64,000 nt of DNA, taken from the NCBI GenBank assembly GCA_963575645.1, contig OY754468.1, forward strand, positions 806,001 through 870,000, given 5' to 3'. The notes under the pieces are model-generated. The model was not told where the DNA came from. It made no database searches and was given only the letters and a program-made list of their open reading frames with translations. Below, one piece after another: positions 1 through 12,006 of the stretch (the stretch's first letter is position 1; each line of letters opens with the position of its first letter). The position numbers and the translations under genes are program-made. This stretch comes from Xanthostigma xanthostigma (taxonomy: Eukaryota; Arthropoda; Insecta; Raphidioptera; Raphidiidae).

Positions 1-379
1 AAACCGGCATTTAAATGTACAATTTGCATAATAATAACATAGAAATAGAATTGAACGTCGATTGCATACTGACTGGGTTTTCAACTAGCTTACTGGCTGC
101 ACTTTAAAGCACTCTTAAATAAATTGCATTTTAAATGACCAATTAAAAACATTGAAGTTTCAAGTCTTTCGTAGTTCTACGTTTTATTTATTTTTTGCGA
201 TTCACAGAAACTGTTCACTAGCAAAATATCACCAACATTTTCTATTTTCTATTAAATGCCCACCCACGATTTTATTTTAGTAGGTATAATCAAAGCCCCC
301 AATGGGGACTCACATTTTTTTCCAGTTTTAGTACACTTCCGATTGTACAATTATTAGGGACCATTAAAGTATTACGTAC
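1..379. other. Unassigned AT-rich DNA
   Basis: I see no gene, repeat or structured element here that I can name; short reading frames overlap the start of the next mobile element and look like chance. Confidence 0.5.
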
Positions 380-1552
380 TAGTGATGAGCCTGATATCCG
401 TATCCGCAGATATCCGAGGGAGAAGAAAGATCCGTATCCGTATCCGTTAGTTTTTGGCGGATCTTTTACCTTATTAATTTTCAATTCATAAATTAAATTT
501 TATATATATACTAGCGGCCCTGTACGTGCTTCGCTACGTATAAAGTGAAATAATAAAACAATTTAATTGGAACATCTATCTATCTATCTATCTATTTTAT
601 TTTTTGCTAGCTATTTTAAAATATACATGGGCGTATAATATGTGTGTATGTCGAGCACTCCGGCTGCGCCGTCGTGCTCGAAAAAAAATAGCGTAAAGTA
701 TTCGTGGATAACTGGTCTATAAAACACTTGCTCTATTTCGAGCACTCCGGCTGCGCCGTCGTGCTCGAAAAAAAAAGCATTTGTTTTAAACGATATTCAG
801 TTTTTTTACATCCTCGATCTAGATATATGGTTGTTAAGTTCGTTGCGCCATCTATTGAATATTCACTCAATCCAGTCAACAGGTATCGCCATCTTATATG
901 GTTGTTAAGTTCGTTGCGCCATCTATTGAATATTCACTCAATCCTGGAGCTAACAGATAATTATGACTGTCAAGGAATAGACAAATAATTTGCAATAAAA
1001 TAATATTGAGACCATAAATTGAAATGTAAGCTATTCTATCTTTCAAGTTGGGTCGAATCGCAGACGGTGTGCAAATCAAATTTAAAATCGGTTCAGTAGT
1101 TTAGGAGTTCATCGTGGACACACAACGTGACACGTAATTTTTATATATAAAGATAGGTGATTAGGTAATAATGAAAAACTGTTAAATTCCATTCAGATTA
1201 TTTTTTATTTTTTTAAATCGTATTTGGCACCTTTATATTGCAAACATTTATTGTAGTGAGTACCATACCAATAGTACATAACTTAAAGGTACTAAAAAGC
1301 TATCTTTATAATGAGATATTGCACATCGATCTTTGGAAAGAGACAATCTGTTATGAGAGTTAACTTTTAAAGAGGTCAATAACTTTTCCCCATAACAGAT
1401 AGTCTCTTTCCAAAGGTTGATGTGCAATATTTACCGCCGCGTACTCTAAGAAAGTTAAAATCCGTATCCGTATCCGCGGAACTTGAAACCAAATATCCGT
1501 ATTCAGATCCGTATCCCCGGATATACATTTTTAACGATCCGGCACATCACTA
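380..1552. mobile_element. Inverted-repeat MITE, copy 1 (carries a nested insertion)
   Basis: The ends are inverted (tagtgatgagcc at the left, ggcacatcacta at the right), and inside each end the words atccgtatccg and gatccg recur many times, as subterminal repeats do in hAT-like elements. A second copy lies inverted at 58479-59001 (523 bp). This copy is longer because a retroelement tail is inserted at about 511-1165. The interior also has a short fold-back at about 1320-1435. I could not find a clean target duplication, so the superfamily is an inference. Confidence 0.6.
511..1165 (+). mobile_element. RTE-like retroelement tail nested in the MITE
   Basis: It starts with actagcggccctg and a cttcgctacg stretch and ends with aatcggttcagtagtttaggag, then a hydrophilic AT tail ending in tttttatatata. 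This pattern is typical of the 3' ends of RTE-type LINEs and SINEs derived from them in insects. AT-rich direct repeats (ttttatatata) flank it. It is absent from the sister MITE at 58479-59001, which shows it came in second. It holds two direct copies of a short segment starting ttcgagcactccggctgc (about 650-690 and 737-770), and a second duplicated pair around 830-945. Confidence 0.5.
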
Positions 1553-2027
1553 TTTGCCCCCCCCCCCCTTTATCAGCAAAAGTAAGCATTGTAAGTAAGC
1601 AAAATAAGCTAAGCAAGCCTTTTGGTTCCTACGTAATACTTGAATGGCCCCTTAAAGCGTTTAACTTCAAAGTTTTTTACCTCTTTTTTATTTATTAGAA
1701 CGATGTGTGATCGAAAATATGCATAGATTCATACAAATCAAGTTACTGGAGTAAATTTAATGTGTCATATTTGGCAACACTGTTCACTTTACCTACAGCG
1801 TTCATTTGTCTCTTTAACATTCACAACACGAACGCGTCTGCCGCATTGCCGGGAATACTAAATTTTCAGGCAGGTAATCTTAAGGACAATATATTATCAA
1901 ATCAGGTTTTTCTAGCGTCGACGGGTCGAGATTTATTGTTGTGAATCGTTCAATAAAGAAGACTTTAATTGCATCTACTTATAGGTATACTTGAATGACT
2001 GGATCATTCAAGTAGTCAGTTATCAAC
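1553..2027. other. Unassigned AT-rich DNA
   Basis: It holds a run of ten or so C residues near 1556 and nothing else I can identify. A 60-codon open frame here shows no recognisable domain. Confidence 0.45.
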
Positions 2028-2370
2028 CGAGCGGGGTGGCGTAGTGGTGAGAGCACTAGACTCGCATTCGGGAGGTACCGAGTTCGAATCCCGGCTGGGT
2101 CAGATGTGGCTGGGACTTTTTCCTGCTGCCTCTCGTCGAGAAACGGCAATTCCTGTACCGGCCGTCTTGTTGAGGTTTTCTATGGTTTCCCTCAATAATT
2201 CCGGATATTATTATCGAGATGATTCCTTATTCAAGGCCATGCCCGATTACCTGTCAAACTCTTGTGCTTCAAATTTGCCTACCTTATCCCAATGTCCTAA
2301 AATTCCTTCATTCGCCAATTGCTGTTAATTAAGTGGAAGTTTAAAAATGTAGAAAATAACTGTATACGTA
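2028..2370 (+). mobile_element. tRNA-derived SINE
   Basis: A tRNA-like head carries a pol III A box (gtggcgtagtggtgagagc, about 2036-2054) and B box (agttcgaatccc, about 2081-2092). The body that follows is shared with copies at 4042-4912, 7892-8301 and 60297-60715. The shared body includes gagaaacggcaattcctgt and a segment ending near cctaaaattccttcattcgcc. This copy is cut short at its 3' end compared with the two longest copies, which continue for another 100 bp. Confidence 0.85.
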
Positions 2371-2567
2371 TAAGATGTACAAACATTTTCAAAAATTTGT
2401 TCAGGATTCTATGATACATCGAGAAATTATGGCCTGAACACTAGGTTCCATCGTCTAAACGACTCCAAAAGTGCATGTGTCATAAGATCAAGGAAACGTT
2501 TCCCCAACCACACTATGTTAACCATCACTTAGATTAGAAGTTCAGAGATCACAATAAAAGAGAAAAA

Positions 2568-2932
2568 ATCAGTTGTGTGATTTTAAGAAACCACGACGCA
2601 AGTGAAACTTTTATTGGATTGTAGGCGTTGGATTGTAGACACTTATCCATCACGATTAATTATAAACAACAATATTCACATGAATACACGAATAGAAACA
2701 TGTAAACACTGTACAGCACTTGCCCGCATGACAGACTGACTATGTGTTATACATACTACACGGTCAGCTGATGCTAACCATGGGCCGCCGCCATATTGGC
2801 CTTGGCTGCTCTACCGAGCGCCTACTCCGAACGCCTTTCACTTTACCCCTACTCCGCGGCCGCCTGTAATGCGACATGCAACAGACAGCCAGAAAAATTC
2901 GCGGCGATAGAATAAAAGTTTCACTTTAAAAA
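2568..2932 (+). repeat. Dispersed repeat with internal inverted repeat, copy 1
   Basis: An opposite-strand copy lies at 63019-63382 in gene 3. Both contain the inverted pair aagtgaaacttttatt / aataaaagtttcactt about 325 bp apart, but similarity runs past that pair on the left (agaaaccacgacgc), so the pair is not the true end. The middle is GC-richer than the surroundings (around ccgcggccgcctg). It is probably a non-autonomous DNA element; no protein is encoded. Confidence 0.65.
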
Positions 2933-2939
2933 ATGTAAT

Positions 2940-3480
2940 TCAAAAACTAAATTACTGACTACAAAAACTTAAAAAAAAATACAAATACTGAAAACATAGA
3001 CTAAAAATGCAATAATCGGATCAGTGATTTTTGAAAGATATTTTAATTACATTTTAACTATCGATAATCTCTTTATACGGTCGTGACAAGTTCCTCCTGG
3101 AAAATACAGGAAGAGAGGATGTGGTGGTAACCTTATATACACTGTATATAAGCCCGCTTGAATTGCGTAGAACAATCTACTCTATTTTCGTACAAAAAAA
3201 CATTGCCCAGAGTCTTCAGGGATTCTGTGCTTTGTAACGCTAAAATCGCGTTTTAATTTTGTATCATAAGAGCTTAAATTAATTCCGCAAATTAAATATT
3301 AACGCGCGTAGAACGCACGTCGAACCATTGCCAGAAACAAAATTTAAATATTTATTCTGCAAGTTCACTTGCAATGTAATTAGGCAGTTTCTCAACAACG
3401 TAGCTAAATTTCAATAGCGATGAGTTTATAAAATTTATAACAGTTGAATGAAGAGTTAAAATGTGTATTTTGTTTTTCTT
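2940..3480. other. Unassigned AT-rich DNA
   Basis: I see nothing that I can name in this stretch. Confidence 0.4.
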
Positions 3481-3529
3481 ATACAGTCAACTCTCGCTAA
3501 GAACACGCTCGCTAGGAATAAAATCCTAA

Positions 3530-3725
3530 TTTTTAAGGTTCCGTACCTCAAAAAGGAAAAAAGGAACCCTTATAGGATCACTTTGTTGTCCAAGACTCTT
3601 GGTAATCAAAACTAGCGATACATGAAATTTGGGGAACTCTCGCATACAACACGGTACGACAACTAGGCTATCAGATATAGCCACGAGGTACAATAACAGT
3701 GCAGTAGTCCATCTGAACACACTTT
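3530..3725. mobile_element. Retroelement-tail fragment (shares a block with 11165-11705)
   Basis: It contains the motif aaggttccgtacctcaaaa and the block ctctcgcatacaacacggta, which recurs at about 11433. This wording is common in 3' regions of insect non-LTR retroelements. It is short and non-coding. Confidence 0.45.
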
Positions 3726-4041
3726 TTATTACAAAGTTACTTTTTCATTTCTTTGTATTAGTAACTTTGAACAGTTTGCAAAAGTACATATTTTAAGTTC
3801 TTGTTTATTTCATTCTTCCGGTAGTAAAATTTCAGAGTTTATTGATTGTTTGAAAATGAAAGTTAATGAATTAATTAGTATATTAAAAAGTTACACAAAG
3901 AATTAATGAGCATTTTACTTGTGAATGAGTTTATAATTTCTAAGGGAAATGAAATAACTACTTAAGTTTATAATATTTTGAAATACAGTAGAATATGCGG
4001 GGCTTGGAGGTCTATAGATGAGCTTTCGCTGTTTCTCTTAA

Positions 4042-4912
4042 GACCGCACCATTACTATTTTTTTTCTACCACACTTCCCGTTATTTTCTACAATTTTCTA
4101 ACTTCAACTTAATTAATAGCAATGGGTGAATGAAGGAATTTTTAGTAAATTAAGACAAGGTAAGCATATTTTGAGCAAAGGAGTTTGACAGGTAATCGGC
4201 CATGGCCTTGAATAAGGAACCGTCTCGATATTTATCCGGAATTATTGAGTGAAATCATGGAAAACTTCAACAAGATGGCCGGTACAGGAATAGGTCATAT
4301 GCATGATTTTTTTTTATATTTTTAATAGATTATTTAGTCAACCATAATACGGAAAAAAATTGATAATCATTTAAAAATGTAATATTATCATAAGAAAAAA
4401 ATATTAAATTTCACATTCAAAAATAGACAGTTTAAACAATCGGCCATGTTCGCGGGCTTATGTGACGTCATGATACGATGCATGTCATCCTTGATGTCAA
4501 ATTATCAATGTTCTAAATGAAGTTTATTTGTTGTTTTCTCTAAATACTGACATAATCTTACTGTGAGACGACATCGTCGTCATGAAAACTGTTGTTGATA
4601 TATACTCTGACGTCACGATGCGTTTTGAGAATTCGAAAATAGCGCTTATTTTCTACATTTCTTTTTTATTAGTTGTATTTTTTTCAGTGATTAGATTAAT
4701 AAAATAACCATTACGTTATGATCAAGAACTAAAATATATTTCGAAATAAAAATTTTAACCAATTTGGAGTTTTATGCATATGACCTATTACCGTTTCTCG
4801 GCGAGAGGCAGTGGAAAAAACTCCCAGCCACATCTGCCCCCGCCGGGATTCGAACGCGGTACCTCTGGAATGCGAGTCTATAAGTGCTCTCATTGCTACG
4901 CCACTCGTATTT
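4042..4912 (-). mobile_element. tRNA-derived SINE split by a transposon
   Basis: Read on the minus strand, the head (A and B boxes) occupies about 4788-4912 and the body continues at about 4042-4290. The two halves are separated by a 497-bp inverted-repeat element (4291-4787). Removing the insert restores exactly the junction aggaattaccg seen in the intact copy at 7892-8301, so this copy is a natural empty-site control. Confidence 0.85.
4291..4787. mobile_element. Inverted-repeat transposon without target duplication
   Basis: It has a perfect 14-bp terminal inverted repeat (taggtcatatgcat). It is inserted between ggaa and ttac of a SINE. The flanks join to the intact SINE sequence with nothing duplicated. 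Inside are two CRE-like palindromes (gtgacgtcat near 4460, tgacgtcac near 4610). It has no coding capacity. Related elements are at 30338-31613 and 24540-24992. Lack of target duplication with insertion at AA|TT recalls the Spy group of DNA transposons, but I cannot confirm that membership. Confidence 0.75.
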
Positions 4913-4919
4913 TATATTT

Positions 4920-5655
4920 ATGTTTAACGTATTTACTTTTGAAGTTTCTATATTTTTTGCGAACTCAGATAACAGGAAATGCTTTAGTTGGACAGCACAC
5001 ATATGAAAAATTAGTTATAGCAGCACTCTTCTGCACGGAGTGGCGGAAAAAGGTTTGAACGTGACCTATACACTGTTCGAACTTCCGCGTCGTACTTTAT
5101 ACGGGATGTGCTGATGTGAAAATCGATAATATTAAATTATATCTTTTTATACTTCTAAAGTGGCAAGTCAAACTTAGGCTGCTTCAACACTTAGGGCCAA
5201 CGCACACTCGCTATACTTTTCGTATCGCGATTGTGCGATTGAGTCGCTCGCAAATCGTATATATGTTACGGTCTATACCCGAATTCGGTCAATGACCGAA
5301 ATAAATGCGCAAAACTAGTTTTGATCAACAAATATTGCCCAAACCCGAAATCTTACATTTAAACGGGTATTGAGCAAAACTACTTTTACACATTTTCAAT
5401 TAGTCAAAACTAGTTCTGTCCATTTTTGAACGGACAGTACTAGTTTGTTTCATTCAATCAACGTCCGAACCCGAACACAAGTAGGGTTATGTTCTTGTTT
5501 ATGTACCTATCTATTGAATTGTTCTCCTGAATGTTATAATTAATATAATTGTAGGATATTCAGTGTAATAATTAAGTAAAAATACAAGTTGAATTCGAGT
5601 CTAAACTATAAGTTCGCCTATTGGAGACTTCAAGCCAAGTTGTCTACTTTAGGTT
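4920..5655. other. Unassigned intergenic DNA
   Basis: Apart from short inverted words near 5280-5470 (for example cggtcaatgaccg and gttctgtcc / ggacagtac) I see no element or gene. Confidence 0.4.
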
Positions 5656-5657
5656 AA

Positions 5658-6275
5658 AAAATTGGTTGTTTGTAAAGTCGGTTTACGGACGATAGTTTTA
5701 CGTGATAACGTAATCCGTAATACATAACCTAAATTTATATAATAATTATAATAATTCGAATCTAGGATATTGCATCTTTCGCTTCAAATTTAGGTTAATT
5801 TTATTTATTTAAATTACTCACCATATAATATAATTGTTTTTTTTAACTTTCTTTCTTTCGTATTTATTTTAAGTCTCAAAGATTAGCTGTCATAATATTT
5901 ATAAAACAATTGTTTCACTGTTTATAATATAAAATTCCAAAACCTACTTACAATATTTAAGTATTTTCATACGTCAAAAAATTGATTTTTATAATGATAA
6001 AATTTGTAAGAAAACGATTTTTTCGAGAGATGAGACCTAGCTAAAACGATTTTTTGCCCCCCAAAATTCCTTTTCAGTAAATTTCATCCAAATCGTTAGG
6101 GCCGTTTTCGAGAAAAGCACGCACAGGGTCAGGCGGAACGTTACGCGTTACGCGTTACGAACGTTAGGAACGTTACGTTAGGAACGTTACACTTTTTCGT
6201 GCATGCAGCCGGTGTTTTATCAATTTATAAGATTGGTGATTCATCAATTTATAAGACGTTATCACGTCAAAAACA
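5658..6275 (+). repeat. TTGGTTGTC repeat, copy W1
   Basis: The family starts attggttgtctgtaaagtcg and ends gacgttatcacgtca. The motif acgtgataacgt appears inverted near the two ends. Before the 3' end is a run of acgttacgcgttacg-type short repeats whose number differs between copies. Other copies are at 9480, 13177, 14245, 38640 and 54176. No coding frame is kept. It behaves like a non-autonomous DNA element, class unknown. Confidence 0.75.
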
Positions 6276-6279
6276 ATTA

Positions 6280-7250
6280 TAAAATGGCGTAAAATTAAGC
6301 AAAAATTTTTTTTTCTTAATTTACGATGTCAGTAAAAACGTGTAACAAAATTGAAATGATTGTAGATTATTTTGTTATTAAAAAAAATTCTGAAATATGC
6401 GTTGAAAACGAGCCTGAACATAGGACTACGTCCTTAATGGAGTCTAAAGATCAGATAAAAGTTTGTTTTTAAAAATATAAATAAACTTTACGATAAAATA
6501 CAAAAAACGTATCTGTACAAATAAATAAATTACAAAGAATCAAAGAAATGTCAGATTTAAAATTGCATTTGATTTGTAATTTTCTTGATTAAACTTCTTC
6601 CCCCGTTGAAGTGCCTGTAAGGAGTTAGTTTTATTTGTAACGTGGTTCGGCAAAGGCAATTTTTTCACAAAAGATACTTCAGAGAATTTTTCAACTCGCT
6701 CTTTGAATCATCTAAGGTAGAGACATTTCATATTTTAAATTAAAATAGATATTAATCTTCTTTTATTGTAAGGAATATCTCCTCGGAGCAACTTTATTAT
6801 ATTTTTAATTGGAAATTTTATAGATACATTATCGTGCAGGACGATTCAACGTTATACATTTTTAATTGGAAATTTCACAAACGCTTTTAATTCTCTAACG
6901 TTATAAAACATTCTATAACACTGCATTTTTTAAAACTCTTTTTCAAGCCACGGAGAAAAAACTGTTAAAATAATCCCAATTGATTAAATATCGTCAGTTG
7001 AATTCTAATAATTAATAATTTATTATTTTTGTAAATATTTTGATTATTCAATTAATCAGCTTGCTATATAAAAAGTGGATATTGACATACTTTAAGTACA
7101 ATATTATTGATAATTTTTAATAGAAGCAAATACGCGCAAGTTAAATGTTGTATAAAGATTCCCTAAAACACACAAATGAGCGAAATATTATGACAATTCA
7201 ATCAAAAAGTTATGTTGCACAGAGGAAAATTTTAGGGAGTTTTGAGTGTG
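6280..7250. other. Unassigned AT-rich DNA
   Basis: Very AT-rich; a short direct repeat (acatttttaattggaaattt-type, about 6790-6880) is the only structure I notice. Confidence 0.4.
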
Positions 7251-7251
7251 A

Positions 7252-7550
7252 GTTTATCGACCAATTTTTCAGACAAATATATTAACAAAAAATATAAAAA
7301 TTAATGCCTACATTAACGTTTCGGTTCGGATTTGGATCTTCTTCAGAACTGATCTAAAAAATATGAAAAGTAATTATTAATTAATTTTTATATTTTTTAA
7401 ATCAGTTCTGAAGAAGATCCAAATCTGGACCGAAATGTTGATGTATTAATTTTAATAGTTTTTGACAGTTTTGTTAATATATTAGTCCGAAAAATTGGTC
7501 GATAATTTTATTTATTGAAGAGTTCTAATCAGACGTTAATCAAAGATTTG
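7252..7550. repeat. Fold-back element (tcgaccaatttttcag family), copy 1
   Basis: The left arm (ttatcgaccaatttttcag, then acgtttcggttcggatttgg) is inverted at the right (ccaaatctggaccgaaatg, then gaaaaattggtcgataa), with a short centre near 7370. Related fold-backs are at 15505-15875 and 28480-28860. It is non-coding. Confidence 0.7.
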
Positions 7551-7891
7551 AATCTTTATTATTGTTGATAATAATTCATCACAATTGGTTCAGTAGTCCT
7601 CGTGTTATGCCGATACTAAAAGACAAAATTAACGTATCCTAGAGACTGAAGCACATATTGTTTTGTTTTTTTTTTATCTCTTTAAAATAAAAAAAAAATT
7701 AACGTGGAAACATTCTCCTATCTAGATATTAAAAAAATGTCACACAAAAAAAGAAGATATTTGCAAACAAAGATATTCCAAAAATGTGTTAAGATTCATC
7801 CAAGCTCCATTTTTAATACGAGCTTCCAATTTCGAAGATCTGGTAAAAGTAAAAACTGGATTTTCAAAATAATAAATTGAAAATAGATAAC

Positions 7892-8301
7892 GCTGATAAT
7901 GATAATGCGTTTAACGTCCGTATCTCGACATGATATCATAACAGACGCTATTCGCACCATTATTATTTTCCATCTATCACACTTCCCGTTATTTTCTACA
8001 TTTTTTAAACTTCCACTTATTTAATAGCAAAGGGCGAATGAAGGAATTTTAGGACATAAGTCGAGGCAGGCAAATTTTGAGCACGGGAGTTTGACAGGTA
8101 GTCGGCCATAGCCTTGAATAAAGGAACCATCTCGATATTTATCTGGAATTTAAACCTCAACAAGATGGCCGGTACAGGAATTACCGTTTCCCGGCGAGAG
8201 GAAAGCAGGAAAAAGTCCCAGCCACATCTGCCCCCGCCGGGATTCGAACCGGGTACCTTTCGAATGCGAGTCTAGTACTCTCCGCCACCTCGCTCGGTAT
8301 A
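7892..8301 (-). mobile_element. tRNA-derived SINE, longest copy
   Basis: On the minus strand it has an A box (ggtggcggagagtac) and an intact B box (ggttcgaatcccgg, about 8240). The body runs through to a tail ending aacggacgttaaacgcatta and a short ATT-type run. With the copy at 60297 it defines the full length of about 400 bp. The site aggaattaccg here is the intact version of the site interrupted at 4291. Confidence 0.85.
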
Positions 8302-8309
8302 ATAAATTA

Positions 8310-9470
8310 AAAACATGAACGGTTGCTAGGCCCAAATAATCTTATCTGTTGGAGAATTCGACATTTATTTCGATTACTAGTCTTTTTAACCTAGAAAAAT
8401 CTCATTTCGATGGACATAGCTAGTTTTTCTAAAATATGTCTGACGAACAATACGTGTCATGATAAGATATCGTTGCATTTGTGGTGGAACAGTCGCCAAC
8501 ACTCTCTCGGTTGACCATTTGTTTAACTTGACGTGGCGTTAAACCTTAACCATTTTTCTTATTTAACCAAACTCACTTTTTATATATATAAACCGTTATT
8601 CATCACGTTATTTGCATAAGAAGTCCGACTATATTTCTATATTTTTAAAAGACTGTTTTACAATAGAAAATTGTTCATCCGAACGCGACGTAATATTCTT
8701 CACCTGTTTGTCATTGTTACGGACGTCAAATAAAACTGTGAATGGAGGATTTGATTCAAGAACATGTGAATAATGATATTTCTGAACAGATGTGCTCCAA
8801 CAAACATTTCCATTGAAAATAATCTGATAAAATCATATCGGAGCTTTCAAAGGTATTTTGCTTTGTCTGTGCTTATTTTGTCTTCCTTTTGTTGCGATAT
8901 TTTTATTTTTTTGTATTTTAATGATATATATTTACTGTGATATATAAAAATAAATATTCTGAAAAAAACATAGACCCGAAGGTTTTTAATAAATACCGAA
9001 AGATTTTAATAAAATAGTATGTCTACCATTACGAACGACACATCGTCGTTGGTTCTGTAAAACCTCTTATGTGCAAAAAGTAAAATTTGCAGGAAAGGCC
9101 AAAAAGTGATTATTTCAGCGATGGATGGTAAGAACTAGCAATTTCAGAATTATATTACTAGTTCATACTTATCATTACTATACGTGTTTAATTAAGACGA
9201 AGTATTTTCTTAAAAAATATTTAACGTTAATTTCGGATTTATTGGCACATGGGAGGAATTATTTGATACAGCTTTTCACATAAGAGTTACTTCCCGCTGT
9301 TGGTTACTGTAAAACTATTTGGAGGTATTACTAATGTATAGAGCTCCGTTTCCTCTATCTTTTCATTTAAGACACGTAAAATCTGCCAATTATGCACATA
9401 AGAGCTATTACAGAACCAACGACGACATAATATTAATAATAATAATAATTCTTTATTCAAGATTGCCATT
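8310..9470. other. Unassigned intergenic DNA
   Basis: No gene or named element is visible. Runs of AT-rich sequence predominate. Confidence 0.4.
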
Positions 9471-9479
9471 ATGACAAAA

Positions 9480-10146
9480 AAAATTGGTTGTCTGTAAAGT
9501 CGGTTTACGGACGATAGTTTTACGTGATAACGTATTCCGTAATACATAACCTAAACCTCCCAAAATTTGGTTTCAATCCGCTTATCCTTGGTGTCGGAAT
9601 GATAAGAAATGTCAAAAGTGACGTTTGCAACTGTCAAAGTATTATGTTCTAATAATAATTAGTTATTCCAATACTTAACTTAGAAGGCGTTGCATTTCAC
9701 AAAATACTAATGTCAAAAAATTGAATTAAACATTAGAAATGCAGCCGTTTTCATGTTAAGACAAGACATACGTTATCTTCTAATTTCCATGTACGGCAAA
9801 CAAAGACGACCGACCGCGTCGCGCCATGCATTAGACAACATTGCATTTATACAGCTATTTTTCTATATAAATTTGTATAAAAAAACTGTTTAGGCAAATT
9901 CTGTTATACGAAATCTATGTAAAATGTTCTCCTCTTTCGTTTAAGACTGGTTTCAAACCGATCTGATTTAAATTGAGCGAGAAATTAGCAAAAAGCACGC
10001 ACAGGGTCAGGCGGAACGTTACGCGTTACGAACGTTAGGAACGTTAGGATTTAGGAACGTTACACTTTTTCGTGCATGCAGCCGGTGTTTTATCAATTTA
10101 TAAGATTGGTGATTCATCAATTTATAAGACGTTATCACGTCAAAAA
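9480..10146 (+). repeat. TTGGTTGTC repeat, copy W2
   Basis: A full-length copy of the family described at 5658. It is very close in sequence to the copy at 54176, including the internal stretch cctcccaaaatttggtttc and the 3' half ending gacgttatcacgtca. The short internal array (acgttacgcgttacgaacg and variants) differs in repeat number. Confidence 0.8.
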
Positions 10147-10149
10147 GCG

Positions 10150-11160
10150 TCAGTAAATTACAGTACAATAATTAAACACAGAAAAGCACATACGGGCATT
10201 TTTCTATTTAATACTCTGTAACTTTTTTCTTAAATAGAATGTAACTTTCCACATTTCTAACCTCTGGCGGATGAATTTAGTAAAATTTCATGGCAGAGTA
10301 ACGAGGTCCTTTGGTATACAGGGTGAGGCGGTGCTCCGGTACACCGTGTATTATAATCATGATCCGGCAATATATACCTATGCTATTTTTTGCACGTATT
10401 ATCTCTAAACTTCATTTCCATAATTTTTGCAAGTTCATTTTTGAACAAACGTCATTTCTATATAAGTAGGTTATAAATAAAAAGATAACAACTGACAAAA
10501 CATAGAGTGATTTAGTATGGAATTGCTATTTTATTTTACTTTAGCACACTAGTGCGTAATGGGTCCCTTTAAACGTCTGTATCCATGCATGTTAAGCAGC
10601 TGTTTAATAAAGGGAAGTGCACAAAACACCGCAACTTAAGTTATTCTAATGTAACGTAGTATAATATTCAGGAACCCACAGTATTTTATGTGTTTTATGC
10701 AAATTGTACTGATTTGAATTTTCATAATTGTTTGTATGAATAGAACGAATTACATGCGTGAATTTAACGCCATTCAGAGCCATAATAATATATTATTAAT
10801 TTGTATTCAGCTCGCTTTTAACTGTACAGCTCTGGAAAAAATAATCATCCCTATAGAATTGACCTCAGTGACGTCATAAAGGTTAGAACAGCGACGTTGC
10901 CGGTCAACGCGAGATAACTCGCAAAATTATCGAAAAATAACTCTTATAATAATAACAATGTAGGTTTATTCTGGAATACTGTAAATACCTACAGTGTAGA
11001 ATGCGTCATATTAAAGTTACAATGGATATTTATAAAAATCTATCTTAAAATAGTCATTTAAATTGTACAAAGTTTCTTCAATTAAAATGTTTTTAACGTT
11101 TTTTTAGTTTAAGTGGATCTAAATTGAATATTTTATATGGTAATTTGTTGCAGATTTTTG
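10150..11160. other. Unassigned intergenic DNA
   Basis: I see nothing I can name; no coding frame over 60 codons with a recognisable domain. Confidence 0.4.
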
Positions 11161-11164
11161 TGAT

Positions 11165-11705
11165 TATATTGTTGTCCGTCTGTATGTCTGTCAAGACTCT
11201 TGGGAATCAAACCCTATAGGGTACTTCCCTTTGACCTAGAATCATAACATTTGGCAAGAAACAATATCTTAAGCACAAGTAAAGGGAAAAATCCGAAAAC
11301 CGTAAATTTGTAGTTACATCACAAAAGAAATAATGTTTTTATACCGCAACATGCTACGCACGTACACAGTAACAGTTCTAATACAAAACAGGCGTCCGCT
11401 ACCGGTGCGTTTACACAGCACAATATGAGAACTCTCGCATACAACACGGTACGACAACTAGACTATCAGATATAGCCACGACTCCACGAGTTACAATACA
11501 GTTCAGTAGTTTATCTGAACTAATTGCAATCACACGCTTAGTTGGCAAATTAACCACGACGTTTGTCGATGTATGGAGACAACAGTTTTCCCACGGCCAA
11601 GCGGGAAAAATCTTCCCGTGATGGATGAACTATTTAATTGCCTACAAGTTTGCACGGTACCGTCGGTACCCGAGTCCGACTCGCACTTGGCCAGCTTTTT
11701 TTTAC
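11165..11705. mobile_element. Retroelement-tail fragment
   Basis: It contains a ttgttgtccgtctgtatgtc microsatellite-like opening, a block shared with 3640-3720 (ctctcgcatacaacacggta), and ends cacttggccagctttttttt. This is the usual appearance of the 3' end of a truncated non-LTR retroelement in insects. No reverse transcriptase is present. Confidence 0.5.
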
Positions 11706-12006
11706 TGATTATAATATTTTAGCAGCTCTATGAAAAGAATGACAATGTCGAGGTAATCACTCTAAGAACATTGTAAAGTGTATTATAATCAAAACATTTT
11801 CCAGGGCTATAGATAAATTGGATTTATTGATTCACACGTACAAATTTAATTGAAAGTTACATCGGTGATGACAGTATTTACATTCGAACGTGGTAAAATA
11901 GGGTGGAGTTTGATTGATAGTACAGAAACATAGCACAAAGGATTTGTTAAAACGATCTATTATTATGAATGGCGAGTGTGTCCTCCTGAATATTATTTAT
12001 TATTTA

